64,000 nt of DNA from Sorex araneus (taxonomy: Eukaryota; Chordata; Mammalia; Eulipotyphla; Soricidae). The notes under the pieces are model-generated. The model saw nothing but the letters and a program-made list of their open reading frames with translations, was not told where the DNA came from and made no database searches. Positions 44,136-55,963 of the stretch are shown here, piece after piece. Within the stretch, counting starts at the first letter, position 1; each line of letters begins with the position of its first letter. A program made the translations under genes and the position numbers. The stretch is taken from contig NC_073307.1 of the NCBI RefSeq assembly GCF_027595985.1, positions 120,693,678-120,757,677 on the forward strand, read 5' to 3'.

Positions 44136-46524
44136 GATTAGATTGTGTCAGAATGTTTTCCCTTACGGAAACTGTAGACCCACTTACATGTCAGAATGAA
44201 ATATATCTGAATATGAGAGAGAGAGAGAAAGAAGTCAGAAATATTCATCAATATCCCAGGAAGAATATCACAGTTTGGGCTTTTGCTTTTGTTAGATAAA
44301 ACAATTAAAGAAGATAAAGATAAGAAAGAAAGTTTTGAAGGAGAAAAAATGTGGAGAGAAGAATCAAATGATACATGTTGTGGGACACAGCATAAAGAAG
44401 TAAACTAGGAAAAAACTAGGTGTTATTAGAAATCTCTTGAGAAAAAATAATCTAAGGATGAGCGCTTTCCAGATAATCATTTCCCCCTAAAGGGGAAGAT
44501 TTACATAGTAGGAGACCTCCCAGTTCAAAGAGTTTTCATTTCTCCAGAGCTGAGAGGACTGAATTGACCACAAAGTGTCTCTTGGTTCTGCCATAAATTA
44601 TATTGCTAATATTTTATAATATGTACTCAAGTATTTTCAAAGAAATTATCTAAATATCTCACTTTCACTGCTTTCCAGATTCACGAGTAAATCTCTGAGG
44701 AGATGTAAACCAAGCTGTTAAAATTAATAGATATACTAGTCTTCTGTCTGAAAACTCGGGGGCATCAGGAGGGGGCCAAGTTGCATCCGAGTCCTCCTGA
44801 GCCCAGCAGCCACACCCAGAACCCACAGCTGCTACACCAAGAGCCCAGTTCCACTTCATCATGAATAATCTCTGTAGAGACACCAAAGCATGAAAATTCC
44901 AGGTACACACCAGCTTTCAGGTTAGAACTCTGTAATCTTCTCTGAGTGGGGGTGGTGATCTACTCCCTCCTGCCCATACTTCTAGAAGCCTGGAGGCCAC
45001 GCCCAGGCTTACTACCTGATCAACTCATGGTCCAGTTCTAGAGATTCCGAAGTTCTGCATCACACAGCCAGATATGGCAGCGTGATACCTTCAAATTCCT
45101 CAGTACTGACATTGTAGTGAGAGCACACTAAATTTGTTGGGAACGGAACATAGAAGTCAAAGTAAACTCAACAAACAATAATACAGAAGGCCTCCGCTAG
45201 CAACAAACAACTTAGTTAAATGTCAGACAAGAACTTAACTTCCTGTGTAGAGAGAACAATTTTCACCAGTTTTCTTTTACTGTAGCATGTTTGAGTATTT
45301 CGTTACTCATTTAGTTGTAACAAGCAACATGAAATAAATTATTGTGTGCTTGCCAAGGGGGCAGTTTTGGGGGCAGTGGGCAGTTGGAAAAGTCACTGAG
45401 AGGGAAGGTCACTCTCATAGTGGAACTGAGGTTTGAGCATTAAGAGCCTGTAACAACTGTATTATGAACAACTTTGTAAACAATAGTGTTTAAATTTAAA
45501 AAATTTTTAAAAGGAAACATAGAAATTATATAAATGAAAATGCATTTTTACAATAAAAATGTAAAAAAAATATATGTGAGCATGCTAAAGAATATATAAT
45601 CTTCTAAGCCAAATTGATAGCACAGGACCCATGCTCAATACCTGGCAGCAAACATGGTTCTGAGTCCCACGAAGAGTGTTAGCTGAGCAAAGCACCAGGA
45701 ATAAGACTTGAAAATGATCAGATATGATCCAAACTCAATTAAAAGTATATAATCTTCTGTTCTTATCATCAAATCCCATTTGATATAGGTATACCTGAAA
45801 ACTACTGTCCTTCCAGGGAGAGAAATCTTTGTGCCTCATTGGTGAACACTCATTACTTCTGACCCTGATGAATTCCGGAAAATGGAGAAACTGACAAGAG
45901 TGAGATGACAACCTCACCTTCTGAGGTTGTGAGTTGACAGAAACTGTGGTGATCTAACTGAGGTCATAGCTTCTCTCTGTTGTGCATTCCTACACTCATA
46001 ATTATGCCCCGCCCCCAACTACACCAAGAAATACAGACCTAAACCTTTCTGAGTTTCGCTAACTTGTGTTGCTTTTATCTTTCAAGTATAGTGAGCCCAA
46101 TGCTCTTTGCTATTACCTTTATTAACAAGTTGTGACTACCATTCAATGCAAATCTACCTAACTTCCCCTTTTGATAAAATTTTCCATGACTACATTGTTC
46201 TTAAGCCATTCTATATGAGGTTCTCTCTCTCTCTCTCTCTGTGTAAGTAAGAAAATAAATTTTCCAAGAGTTAAACAGAGGACAAGTTTATTCACAACAC
46301 TTCTGGCAAGTAATACTTAAATGTAGGATATCTTGCAATCCAAGTCAGTGAAATATCATATTTCTTTCCACGACAGCAAATTTGAATGGGGTAGAGGGTA
46401 GATTTGGAAGAAGCTACAGTAAAAGCAAATACAGTCTTATTTTTCTACTCAGATCTTCACAGTAAAGTCAGCCAACCATCCTAAGCACAAATGTGACTTT
46501 GGAAATAAAGTTGATAAAACATAC
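44136..46524 (-). other. Intron of the unit C receptor gene, distal part
   Basis: No gene is present. It holds a short (GA)n run (44214-44230), an old SINE and a (CT)n run at 46221-46242. It aligns in patches with the unit B intron upstream of 21600. Confidence 0.5.
45610..45725 (+). repeat. Degenerate A-tailed SINE
   Basis: 'attgatagcacaggacccat', 'atggttctgagtccc' and 'caccaggaataagacttg' follow the SINE order with strong divergence and deletions. It is probably the counterpart of 20778-20935. Confidence 0.5.
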
Positions 46525-46700
46525 CTTTCCTCCATCCTTCCTTAGAAATGACAAGTTGAATTGTGTCAGAATGAAGAAACTTCAGAGACTGGGGGTGGTT
46601 CAGTATACTCCTCTGCCCTGAAAAGCAAAGCCTGTTCCCTGGAGGAATGGAATCTGGGGCAGATGGAAAGCTTGTCAAGTTTCTAAATAGGTCCTGTGAC
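46525..46700 (-). other. MRGPRX-type 5' untranslated exon, unit C
   Basis: The donor on the minus strand is AAAG|GTATGTT, with the exon ending at 46525. It aligns with the exons at 2518 and 21608 ('ccatccttcctta', 'ctcctctgccctga'). Joined to the acceptor at 36884 it gives an intron of about 9.6 kb (46524 to 36884), made longer by the full-length L1. No long reading frame is seen, so translation should start in the next exon. The right edge is approximate, and no transcript supports it here. Confidence 0.55.
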
Positions 46701-46900
46701 TTCCTCCCAGTGAGATAATGATAAGTGATAATATAAAGTCTTGACCACTCTGGAGATGTCTCTCAATAGATGACCTGATGAAACATATATCTCTCAATCT
46801 AGACATCTCCACGCAATACGGTGTACTTCCCTGTATGTGATTGTTGGGCTCACATACCAAGCAATGTTAATTGGTGCTTACTTATTTAAGTATAGCATTC
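46701..46900 (-). promoter_or_regulatory. Candidate promoter flank of the unit C receptor gene
   Basis: The sequence is conserved with 21746-21960 and 2701-2960, including 'agtcttgaccactctg' and 'tctctcaatct'. Its position upstream of a predicted 5' exon suggests a promoter. No definite core element was identified. Confidence 0.3.
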
Positions 46901-46904
46901 AAAT

Positions 46905-47062
46905 CAACTACAGTGGTAGGGTGTTTGACTTGTATTGAAACCTGGCTTTAAAGACAGACCCTCATAGAGTCCCCCAACTCTGTCAGGAGTGAGCCCTGGG
47001 TTCAGGTCTAGGAGCAATTTCTGATTACCACTGAATGTTGTTGCCTGCTCCACGAGAAAGAG
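46905..47062 (+). repeat. Old SINE shared with unit B
   Basis: A diverged A-tailed SINE ('caactacagtggtagggtgt' to 'ttgcctgctccacgag'), in the same place and orientation as 21975-22138. Confidence 0.65.
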
Positions 47063-47159
47063 TAAAGTGCACTCTCCTTTTCTTCTTTTTTATTAGGAGT
47101 ACTACTATTTATTCAGCCATTGATTAAGCTGGTTGAATTGTGCAAAAATTTTGTAATTG

Positions 47160-47410
47160 AATATCCGTGAGACAGACCATTTATTACAAAGTGGTTCATA
47201 ATTGGGTTTCAGTTATACAATGATCCAGCACCCATTCCTCCACCAGTGTACATCTTCTACCACCAAAGTTTCCTGTTTCCCTACCACCATCCCCCAATAC
47301 CTTACCCCCACACCTCTAGCCTCCCTCTTAGGAGATACTTTTCTTCTCACTCTCTCTCTCCTTTTCCTTTTGGGCATTATGGTTTGCAATACAGTTGCTA
47401 AGAGGTCATG
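47160..47410 (-). mobile_element. Old L1 3' UTR remnant
   Basis: 'aattgggtttcagttataca', 'ccaccagtgtacatc' and the C-rich 'ttaccccc' stretch are L1 3' UTR of the older type also seen at 34830. It is absent from unit B. Confidence 0.65.
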
Positions 47411-48060
47411 GTGTTGTTCAGGGCATTCAGTATTTCTATTGAAACAGTAAGACTGCAGTAGCTTTTCAATATAGTGGGCACTTTGGGGTGTAAATGTGAC
47501 TGCTGAAGCTTCCAGTAGAGAAGGAACATGGGGGAAGGTAGCCCATCCAGACCCCAAGAAAGTCTGGAGATTTCAGTCACAAAACCCTTATACCTGAATT
47601 TTCAGCAGATTATATCTTGGTGAGGTCCATCCTGAGATTGTAGAGTCAGGCTGGAGGTATGGTACTGATTTTATTTTGGAAGCAAGTGGCTGCCAGGGAC
47701 TCTGCTGGGCAGGCCCCAGGCCAACACCCCCCCCTCAAATTTACCCCCAACTCTTCAGCCATTGAGAGTCCGAGATTAACTGAGACTTTTGATCTCTTTC
47801 AAGATTTATTTATGGGTCTTGAAATAAGGCCAATAAATGAGCTTGTATAGCTGAGCCAGAGGTAGTTTGTGGGTGTGGCTCCCACATACGTACTTTTGGC
47901 TATTTAATTTCTTGTAAGCTTGGCCCCAAGTTGTTGGGGTCTGGCCAAAAAGCACAACGACAATTTTGGGGTACCAGAAAGCCTGAAGGCACCATCAGGC
48001 TGCTGATGCACTCGCCCTGCAGATGCAGGTTGATCTGTTGGCAGCACCACATCCCACACT
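47411..48060. other. Unit C-specific interval of unknown origin
   Basis: There is no counterpart in unit B, where the flank at about 22175 is continuous with text matching 48080 onward. It contains 'aggccaataaatgagcttgt' and short frames with no domains. It may be part of an unrecognised repeat or LTR. Confidence 0.35.
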
Positions 48061-48365
48061 TTCCTTTTCTAACGTTAAAGATTTTATGTGTCTTGTCTCT
48101 ATATTTTTTGTTTGTTTCATGGTGATGAGTCATACACTTTTGTTTGTTTCACAATAAAGTATCCAATCCTGTGTAGGAGATTTTTTGATCCTGTTCCAAG
48201 AAACAATAAGTCCTTTTAGCTTCTCATCTAAATTATTTTCCTTTGGTTAACATTTGAATGGCTAATGTATATTTCTATTTTTATTCATCAGTTTAAACAA
48301 GAGAATTAACTTTTCCTCATAAAAATATGTTAGACTTATGGTCTGGTAGAAAATTAAGAATTATC

Positions 48366-48491
48366 GGGCACTGGTGAAGGGATGGGTTCCAAACTTTGTA
48401 TGAGGGAAGTATAAGCACAAAAGTGTATAAATCTGTAACTGTACCCTCACGGTGATTCTCTAATTAAAAATAAATAAATTAAAAAAAAAAA
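48366..48491 (+). mobile_element. Very short L1 3' UTR insertion with 18-base duplication
   Basis: Only about 126 bases of L1 tail ('gggcactggtgaagggatgg' to an A-run) lie between perfect copies of 'agaaaattaagaattatc' (48348-48365 and 48492-48509). It is absent from unit B. Confidence 0.95.
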
Positions 48492-48655
48492 AGAAAATTA
48501 AGAATTATCTTATTTGAAATAACAAGAAATGTGATCAATGCATTAATATTTAAAAGAAAAGTTGAATAATAAGCAATGGATGATAGATCATGTAAGGAAA
48601 AACATGTAAATTCAGACAGGGAATGTAGAGAACTAAAATATTTAATTTTCTTCTA

Positions 48656-48802
48656 TGTGGCTGCTTACACTTTGCTCTAGGCTCTTTGCTCAGGAATCAC
48701 TCCCGGTAGCCTCAGGGGACCACATGTGGGGCTGGAGATAGAAACTGAATCAGCCAGATGTAAGTCATGCTCTTTACATGCTGTATCATTTCTCTGGCTG
48801 AA
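48656..48802 (-). repeat. Old SINE shared with unit B
   Basis: A diverged A-tailed SINE in minus orientation, at the same place as 22655-22803. Confidence 0.65.
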
Positions 48803-50457
48803 AATATTTTTTTCTGAAGTGACATTAATGAGGAATAGAAAGAAGTATATTAATAAGAGAAGGACACAGGCTTGTCCACAAAAGAATACAAATATATGTT
48901 CTTATAAACATATAAGAAAAATAAATGCCCAGGGAGATGTTTGGGGCAAGGTTTTAAATGGTAGTTCATAACTACCTTTGTCCTGAATGTCTTTTACTGG
49001 GGAAAAGCTTTGATCTTTGGAGGCCTGTTCCTGAGTTCTTATTGCAGCTTCGGGCATTCCTGGGCCTCTCCTCCCAAGCTCTGGGCCTGCAATTCCCTAA
49101 CACAAAAGTTTTCTGCCTCCAGATAATGGATCTTTCAAGCCTTTGGGGTTGATTGAAGTTCAAACAATGTTCTTCCCACTATGCATTATCAGGGGCTCCC
49201 TAATTCTCTGAGTTCAACATTTTCCTTCCTAGATATTTCACCCTCTTGAACTCTTAAGGAATACAAGGGTGGAGGTCCATCTTCTGTATTTCAATACTGA
49301 CAAAAGGACACAGACACTGCCTCTGTATAGGGCTAACATCTCACACTAACTTAATATTAATGGAGTTGACACAGTGGTTTATTGGGTTCCTATGTGACCA
49401 AAGTCTGAAAGAGAGAATATGACTACATCTGGAGGTGTAAAAGGTTTTGGTTTTTCTACCTATGAAAGGCAAAGTGCTTGAACGAGGCAATGGTCATAGA
49501 TGAAGTTGGGGTTTCTTATGCATACTTGTAAATCTATTGCAAAATAAATCGTTCTCTTCTGCTTTTACTTGCCACCTGTATAGAGCCAACACATTTCACA
49601 GTGAATGAGAAAATCTATTTTCCAAAAGCTAGCATGTTCTTTAAAACTGTCATTCATTTTAATGGCATGATATAAATTTTCTCAAATAAAAAAATAAATT
49701 GAAGAGCAGAATTTTCAGTTAAAAACTGAACAAAAAAATAAAACATCGTTCAAGAAAATGTGAATGAGTAGTGCCACAGGAGCAGTGAAGGCAGGTCTCT
49801 GGATTCATCCTGTCCCAGAATGAAAATACTATGTAAGAAAGATCTCAGACTCAGATCTCAGAGGCAGAAAAATTAAAAATATACTGGGAAGTAGAAGAGA
49901 AATTCCCTAACTGGGGAGGAACTTAGTATAGGACTAAGTTAAGTCTGGCTTGCTTGTGGTGGTTTTTTAGGAAAACTATATTTTTGTGTTACTGGTCAAG
50001 TGACAAGGATGTTACAGAGAAGGCAAAGATTATATGTAGCATGATCTGGCTAGTTGGGTCTCCTGAATTATTCAGTCATGGGACTTTGGGTTATCTGCTG
50101 TTTCTTAGTTTTGATGAACCTAAAGTTTGGGTCAAAATCTATATTTGGGAATTGTTTACTTCTCTTTCTCAGAAAGAGTCCAACAATTTGCAGGTGTGTT
50201 TAAAAATGTCGAAGAGAGAGTTCAAAAATAGGGCTGCTTGTAACTGCTGGCAAGGAGAAACGGAGGCTTCCTCTTTCATTAGTGAAGGTATAGAGCATAT
50301 GTGTAATGGAATTATATAGAGAGAAGACAGAAAAATAAGAAAGAAAAAATAAAAAACAATGTATATCCCTTTAAAATATTGGTGGATACCTCACATGTTA
50401 TCTTGTTACACAGATATGAACACTGTTGTAAATGACATTATTTCATTAAAAATATGA
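48803..50457. other. Duplicated upstream block of unit C, no gene
   Basis: The block aligns with 22804-23021, 23453-23786, 24166-25198 and 25692-26010 of unit B. In doing so it supplies the empty site for several insertions there. The frame at 49954-50319 (121 residues) is not kept open in unit B and has no domain, so it is not called a gene. Confidence 0.65.
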
Positions 50458-50632
50458 GCTATAGGGATAGTACAGTGGGGAGGGTTTTTTCCTTGCATGT
50501 GGCCAACTGAATTTGATCCCCAGCATTCCATATACCCCCCCTGAGCACTGCCAGAAGTGATTCCTGAGTGAAAAGCCAAGAACAACCCTTGGGCATTGCT
50601 GGGTGTGACCTAAAAAAGCCAAATAAAGCCCC
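50458..50632 (+). repeat. A-tailed SINE, unit C only
   Basis: The head 'gctatagggatagtacagtg' and body ('cactgccagaagtgattcc', 'aacaacccttgggcattgct') are present. Unit B at about 26010 ('cgttaaaaataactggg') lacks it. Confidence 0.7.
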
Positions 50633-50639
50633 ACAAAAA

Positions 50640-51425
50640 CTGGGGAAAATGTCAAATTCTAAAAGTTTGTTTCCTAATCTCTCTCTCTTCATCTCTCTCT
50701 TCCCCCCCTCCACCATCTCCCTCCCTCTCTCCCTCACCTTCCTCAAAATTTCCAAATAAAATGTTATGCTTCATTGCAGTTTTCTGCTGAAATTCATTTC
50801 TATGAGGGAAAGGCAGGGACCCAAATTGTCTGGGCCTGGGAAAGGTCTCGGACTGATTTTCCTTTCCTGGAGGGAGCAAGAGAGGAGTGGGGAGGAAGCT
50901 ACAGTACGAATCCCAGCATTAGTTATAAAAGCATGAAACTGTACATCTCAAGAGTGGGGAAGGGAGATGGGGGCATTGGAAGACACATGTGCTCAGGCAG
51001 TACACGTGAAAGGCAGCAACACATGGGCACAGACAGCACGTGGACTCAGGCAGCATATGCACATGTTTCCCGTGTTCAAAATGGCTTTTATAGGGTTTTT
51101 CCCAACCTGTCCCTCATGGGGCTTCCCACCTAGGAAAGAGTCTGTTGCTAGTATTGCTGTCATGGGTGTAAAGGTGAGAGCAGCTAATGATCATCTTTGA
51201 TATTCTTTTCCCTACCTTTGTTCTTACTGGAGCTCTGTTCCTTTTGGAGCTTCTCTAAGAGAGGTGGGATCTTCCATGGGTCTGTTTTGGTGCCAGATAA
51301 AGGTGTTATCAGGCCTTAGTTCCTGTGTCAACGAGCTTGGGTTTTTAGCAACTTTAGAACCAGTGGTTTTTTTTACTTCCCAAGAACTCATTGCCACAGG
51401 GGCTCTATCCTATCTACTTGCTTGC
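50640..51425. other. Unassigned interval with CT-rich tract
   Basis: A pyrimidine tract lies at 50685-50745. The rest has imperfect internal repetition of 'caggcag' and 'cacatg' words at 50985-51065 and a TATA-like 'gcttttatagggttttt'. It could be a decayed LTR, but I cannot show it. No supported gene. Confidence 0.3.
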
Positions 51426-51429
51426 TGCT

Positions 51430-54400
51430 TCAAGAATAGAATTTTTTTAAAAAATGAATCACATGAGGTACAGTTAAAGACTTACAGACTTTCGTGCGTA
51501 AGTTTCAGTCATACAATGATCAAGTATCCATCCCTCCACCAGTACCCATTCTCCACTATCAATTTTACAGTGTCCCTCCCACCAACACCACGACCCCCCT
51601 CCCCGCCTATGTGGCAGGAGCATTCCATTTTACTCTCTCTCTCCTTTTGGTTGCTGTGGTTTGCAATACAGGTATGAAGTGGTCATATGTTTGGTCTATA
51701 GTCTACTTTCAGCACACATCTCCCATCCCAAGCAGGCTACTTTGTGGTCTGAAAAGGTACTTGATATAGTTTCTATCTTCCTGATTCTATTGAGGTATGT
51801 TTTGTGACACAACACATTATCTATTTTGGAAAATGTTTAGTGTGCACTGGAAAAGAATGTGTATTCTTTTTGGGGGGATATAATACCCCGTATAGATATA
51901 TTAGCTCTCTCTCTTCTATTTCTTCCTTCAAAGCCAGTATTTCCATGCTGAGCTTTAATCTTGTTCATCTATCCAGAGGTGATAAGGCAGTCTGTCTCTT
52001 TCTTTCTGACTCATTTCACTCAACATGATACTTTCCATGTTGATCCACTTATATGCAAATTTCATCACTTCATCTTTTCTAACAGCTACATAGTATTCCA
52101 TTATGTTGATGTACCAAAGTTTCTTTAACCAGTCATCTGTTTTTGGGCACTCCGGTTTTTTCTAGTTTGTGGCTATTGTAAACAGTGCTGCAATGAACAT
52201 AGAAATGCAGATATCATTTCTACTATACCTTTATGCCTTTCAGGGATATATTCCCAGGAGTGGTATTTCTGGGTCAAATGGGAGCTCAATTTCTAATTTT
52301 TTGAGAATTGTCCATATTGTTTTCCAGAAGGGCTGAACAAGTCGGCATTCCCACCAGCAGTGAAGAGTCCCTTTCTCCCCACATCCGCGCCAACATCGGT
52401 TGCTTTTGTTTTTTTGGATGTGGGCCAGTCTCTGTGGTGTGAGATGATATCTCATTGTTGTTTTGATCTGCATCTCCCTGATGATTAGTGATGTCGAGCA
52501 TTTTCTCATGTGCCTCTCAGCCATTCGGATTTCTTTTTTGGGAAGTTTCTGTTTATTTCATCACCCCATTTTTTGATCAGGTCTGCAGTTTTCTTCTTGT
52601 GGAGTTCAACATGAGCCTTGTATATCCTTGATATCAACCCCTTATTGGATGGGTATTGGGTAAATATCCTTTCCCATTCTGTAGGCTGTCTTTGTACTTT
52701 GGTTACGGTATCTTTTGAGGTACAGAAGCTTCTTAGTTTAAGGTAGTCCCATTTATTTATCTCTGTTTTCACTTGCTTGACCAGTGGCGTGTCAGCTTTG
52801 AAGATACCGTTGGCTACAATGTCGTGGAGGGTTTTGCCGACCTTGTCTTCAATGTACCTTAGGGATTCTGGTCTGATGTTGAGATTTTGAATCCATTTTT
52901 ATCTGACTTTTGTACATGGTATAGATGGAGATCTAAGCCCATTTTTTTGCATGTAGCTGTCCAGTTTTGCCAGCACAATTTGTTAAACATGCTTTCCTTG
53001 CTCCACTTCACATTTCTTGCTCCCTTATCAAAGATTAGATGATCATATATTTGGGGTGCTGTGTCAGGATATTCAACCCTGTTCCATCAGTCTGCCGCTC
53101 TGAAAAAGGCAGGTTAGACAGAGAAGGGAATATCAAGTAAACTGTGGTTGGAGGACCTGCTCAGGAGGGGAGATGCATGCTGAAAGTAGACTATATATTG
53201 AACACGATGGCCACTCAATACCCCTATTACAGACCACAACACCCAAAAGGAGAGAGAGAACAAAAGGGAATGTCCTGCCACGGAGGTGGGAGGAGAGGGT
53301 GGGATGGGATTGGGGGGTGGAAGAGATACTGGGTTCACTGGTGTTGGAGAATGGACACTGGTGGAGAAAGGGGGTGCTCTAACATTGTATGAGGGAAACA
53401 CAAGTACGAAAATGTGTAAATCTGTTACTGTATCCTCATGGTGATTCACTTATTAAAATTTTTTTTAAATAGCCTTTGTTGTCCATTCTAATCTTTTTCT
53501 ACCTGAAATCTATATTGTCGGGTACTAGCATAGCCACCCCGGCTTTTTCGAGGGAGTTGTTTGCTTGAAGGATTGTTTTACATTCTTTTACTTTGATTCT
53601 GTGTTTGCTCTGACTGTTCAGATGTGTTTCTTGTATGCAGCAGAATGTTGGGTTCAGTTTCTTAATCCATTTTTCCACTTTGTGTCTCTTGATAGGTGCA
53701 TTTAGACCATTGACATTGAGAGAGATTATTGCCATGGGGTTTTGTGTCATCTTTTCATAGAGGTTTGTTGTGCTTTTAGGGTTTTTTTTTACAGTAGCCC
53801 ATTTAGTCCTTCTTTTAAGTTTAGTTTGAGTGTATTAAGTTCCTGAGCTGTTGTTTATCCATGATATATAGTATCGTTCCTTTGAGTTTGAGTGAGAGTT
53901 TAGTTTAGCCGGATAAAGTATTCCCGGTGAGGCATTCATTTCATTGAGTTTTTTCACTATATCCCACCACTGTCTTCAGACTTCGAAGGTTTCCTCTGAT
54001 AAATCTGCTGTAAATCTAAGGGCTGCTCCTTAGTCTGTGATTTCTTTTTTGACCTTGCTCCTTGCAGTATTGTGTCCCTATCCATGTGTGGTATCTGTCA
54101 TTTTGATTATGATATTTCTTGGAGTCTTTTTATTAGGGTCTCTTTTACCTGGAACCTTTCAGGCTCCTTGGATCTGAATGTCTGCTTTTTCTAGCTCTGG
54201 GAACTTCTTGCAATGATGAATGATGTCTTTAGCTGTGGCTTTTTAATTGGGGTTGCCTCCCCGTCCTTCTGGTATTTTGATGATTCTTACCTTGTTCCTC
54301 TTGGATTCATCCCCTAGGTCTCTAATTTGTCTTAGAGCTATTTTGAGGTATTTTCCCCTCCCCTTGTTTGTTGTTGCCTGTAAACATCTACATTACTTAT
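51430..54400 (-). mobile_element. Composite L1 with permuted internal order
   Basis: Read on the minus strand from 54400: ORF1 (to about 53830), a spacer, and the ORF2 start ('MTQNPMAIISLNVNG' at 53750) to about 53466. A plus-strand L1 tail interrupts at 53101-53457. Late ORF2 text follows (53100-51991, from 'ADQWNRV' to 'SEMSQKERD'), including frames 52506-52772 and 52240-52524. Then comes a piece of the endonuclease region (51990-51737) that should precede it, and last a 3' UTR (51735-51430). The jump from the ORF2 end back into the endonuclease at 51990/51991 is abrupt. Confidence 0.75.
53101..53457 (+). mobile_element. L1 3' end in opposite orientation inside the composite L1
   Basis: L1 3' UTR from 'gacagagaagggaatatcaa' to 'gattcacttattaaaa' and a T-rich end. 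It lies exactly where about 1 kb of the host L1 ORF2 is missing, so it either replaced or accompanied a deletion. No clear flanking duplication was found. Confidence 0.75.
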
Positions 54401-55370
54401 ATCTTTTCCCTCTAGTTGTATAAGTTATCAATACATGCAGTTGTTTGAATAACACAGTAAGAGGCAAAGATCCCAATATTTAGTTCTCTGGGTTGAGAGC
54501 AAGCAAGAGTTTTAACACTTGGTGCTTTGGGCTGAGAGCAAGCACGGCTTTTACCGTAAATCCCAGAATAAGTCTTTACACTAGTTCAGTTTGTCCTTCC
54601 ACTTGGGGGTCCTGTCTCTTAAGTCATAATAGTGTGCATCAAGATCATGCATTTATGCTTTCTAGAATGTCCCATTTCAATGCCAGTGTACCTTTGCTAC
54701 TCCCATGTGGGGTGTTAGGAACAGCAGCAACTGAAGCCCAAGTCAAATAATTATGACCAAGAAATTATGCCAAGGAATAGATCTAGTTCAGTCAATCAAC
54801 TCCCAAATATTAGGAGCATAGCATTAATGGCCTCTCTGTGTTTAACCAAAGAACATTGCTCTATAGTAAAATATAAAATGGCTATAGGAGAAATGGAGAA
54901 TCGGTACAAATACACATCTCTTGAAATACAAAGCAGTACAAATACAAAGTTCGAAATTACCAGAAAGTTTTGGCTTACAAGTAATCAAGACTGACTTGGA
55001 GAACTGCTACAATGAGAGGTAAAATACAAAGGAAAGAGCACTTAGAGTTTTATCCACCACATAGGAAAGGTTAAAGATAAACTTTATCTAAATTAGGGAC
55101 GCTAACAAGGGCATGACAAACTTCTATGAGAGGAGGAAAAGGGGTAATTCACTGATGAAGCCTAAAACACTTAGGGTTAATATCCAACAGGTGAACATAG
55201 ACACATGCTGAAAATCTAAGCATGTATGTAAAGACAGAATGGGAAGAGCTGATGAGCCTCTCCTGAGGCATGTGAAAGGAGAGGGAGATGGGGTCAGAAT
55301 ACCGATGCTGTAGTTTCCTGCATTCCAGCCTAGGTCCCCTTAGTTCTGAAACTGTGGTTTTCTCTACTGT
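54401..55370. other. Unassigned interval
   Basis: No gene or repeat family is recognised. Two imperfect copies of 'tgggttgagagcaagca' about 45 bases apart (54490-54545) are the only internal structure seen. Frames are short and without domains. Confidence 0.4.
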
Positions 55371-55508
55371 TGCATGGATCCACTGTTAGAGTGATAATGA
55401 CAATTTCAAGGAAATAGTAAAATAATTGTCAGGAGTGTTTTTTTTGTTGTTGTTGTTAAATGAAAAGCTAATGATTCTATGCAGGGAAAGTAAATTTTAG
55501 AGAAGAAC
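55371..55508. other. Far 3' flank of unit E, interrupted by the provirus
   Basis: 'gctaatgattctatgcaggg' aligns with 'gttaaagattctgtatagcc' at 3953 and with 27630. The flank is cut by the 5' LTR, and unit E flank text resumes at about 62437. Confidence 0.55.
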
Positions 55509-55944
55509 CGCCATGATAGGTCGCAACCACTGCGTGACCTTTGGGTAGCTTAGGCCTCTTTCAGGAACAAGGAACTAGCTCATTTCTGATAAACAAGGGT
55601 GGAGGGTTACAAAACTGTTACAGCAGAAAAACCAGATGTCCATCAAACATTAGGCCCCTGGAATGAGGTTATATCTCTGGAATGCAACTGCCAGGATGTG
55701 GGCTAAATGATGCAGGCCAAAAAATATGTACTGTATAGATAGTAGAAAATTGCTGAGTAATGCACACTTGCTAAAATGAAAGTAAGAGAACTTGCTGAAT
55801 TTACTGCTCTGAAACTTGTCGAAACCTGCAGTACCGGGCGGATACTTGGACCCCAGCTACCTTGAACAATAAACCCCACTGTGTAATTTGTGCTATCAGC
55901 TCTGTTTTCTGTCTTTGAGGGGTGGTCGACTTCGGACCCTATCA
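55509..55944 (+). repeat. 5' LTR of the provirus
   Basis: It aligns along its length with 61767-62250. It contains a polyadenylation signal (aataaa, about 55868-55873) in the R/U5 part. The first 15 or so bases, including the TG end, are not clear. It carries one copy of a segment that is duplicated in the 3' LTR. Confidence 0.85.
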
Positions 55945-55963
55945 CTCGGGGGTTCACCAGGAT
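55945..55963 (+). other. Primer-binding site position
   Basis: Sequence directly after the 5' LTR ('ctcgggggttcaccaggat') is where a tRNA 3' end would pair. It is only a partial match to a proline-tRNA site by eye, about two thirds of positions, so the primer type is uncertain. Confidence 0.4.

Noticed and set aside
49954-50319. A 121-residue frame in the unit C upstream block
   Set aside because: The aligned unit B sequence does not keep it open and no domain is seen.
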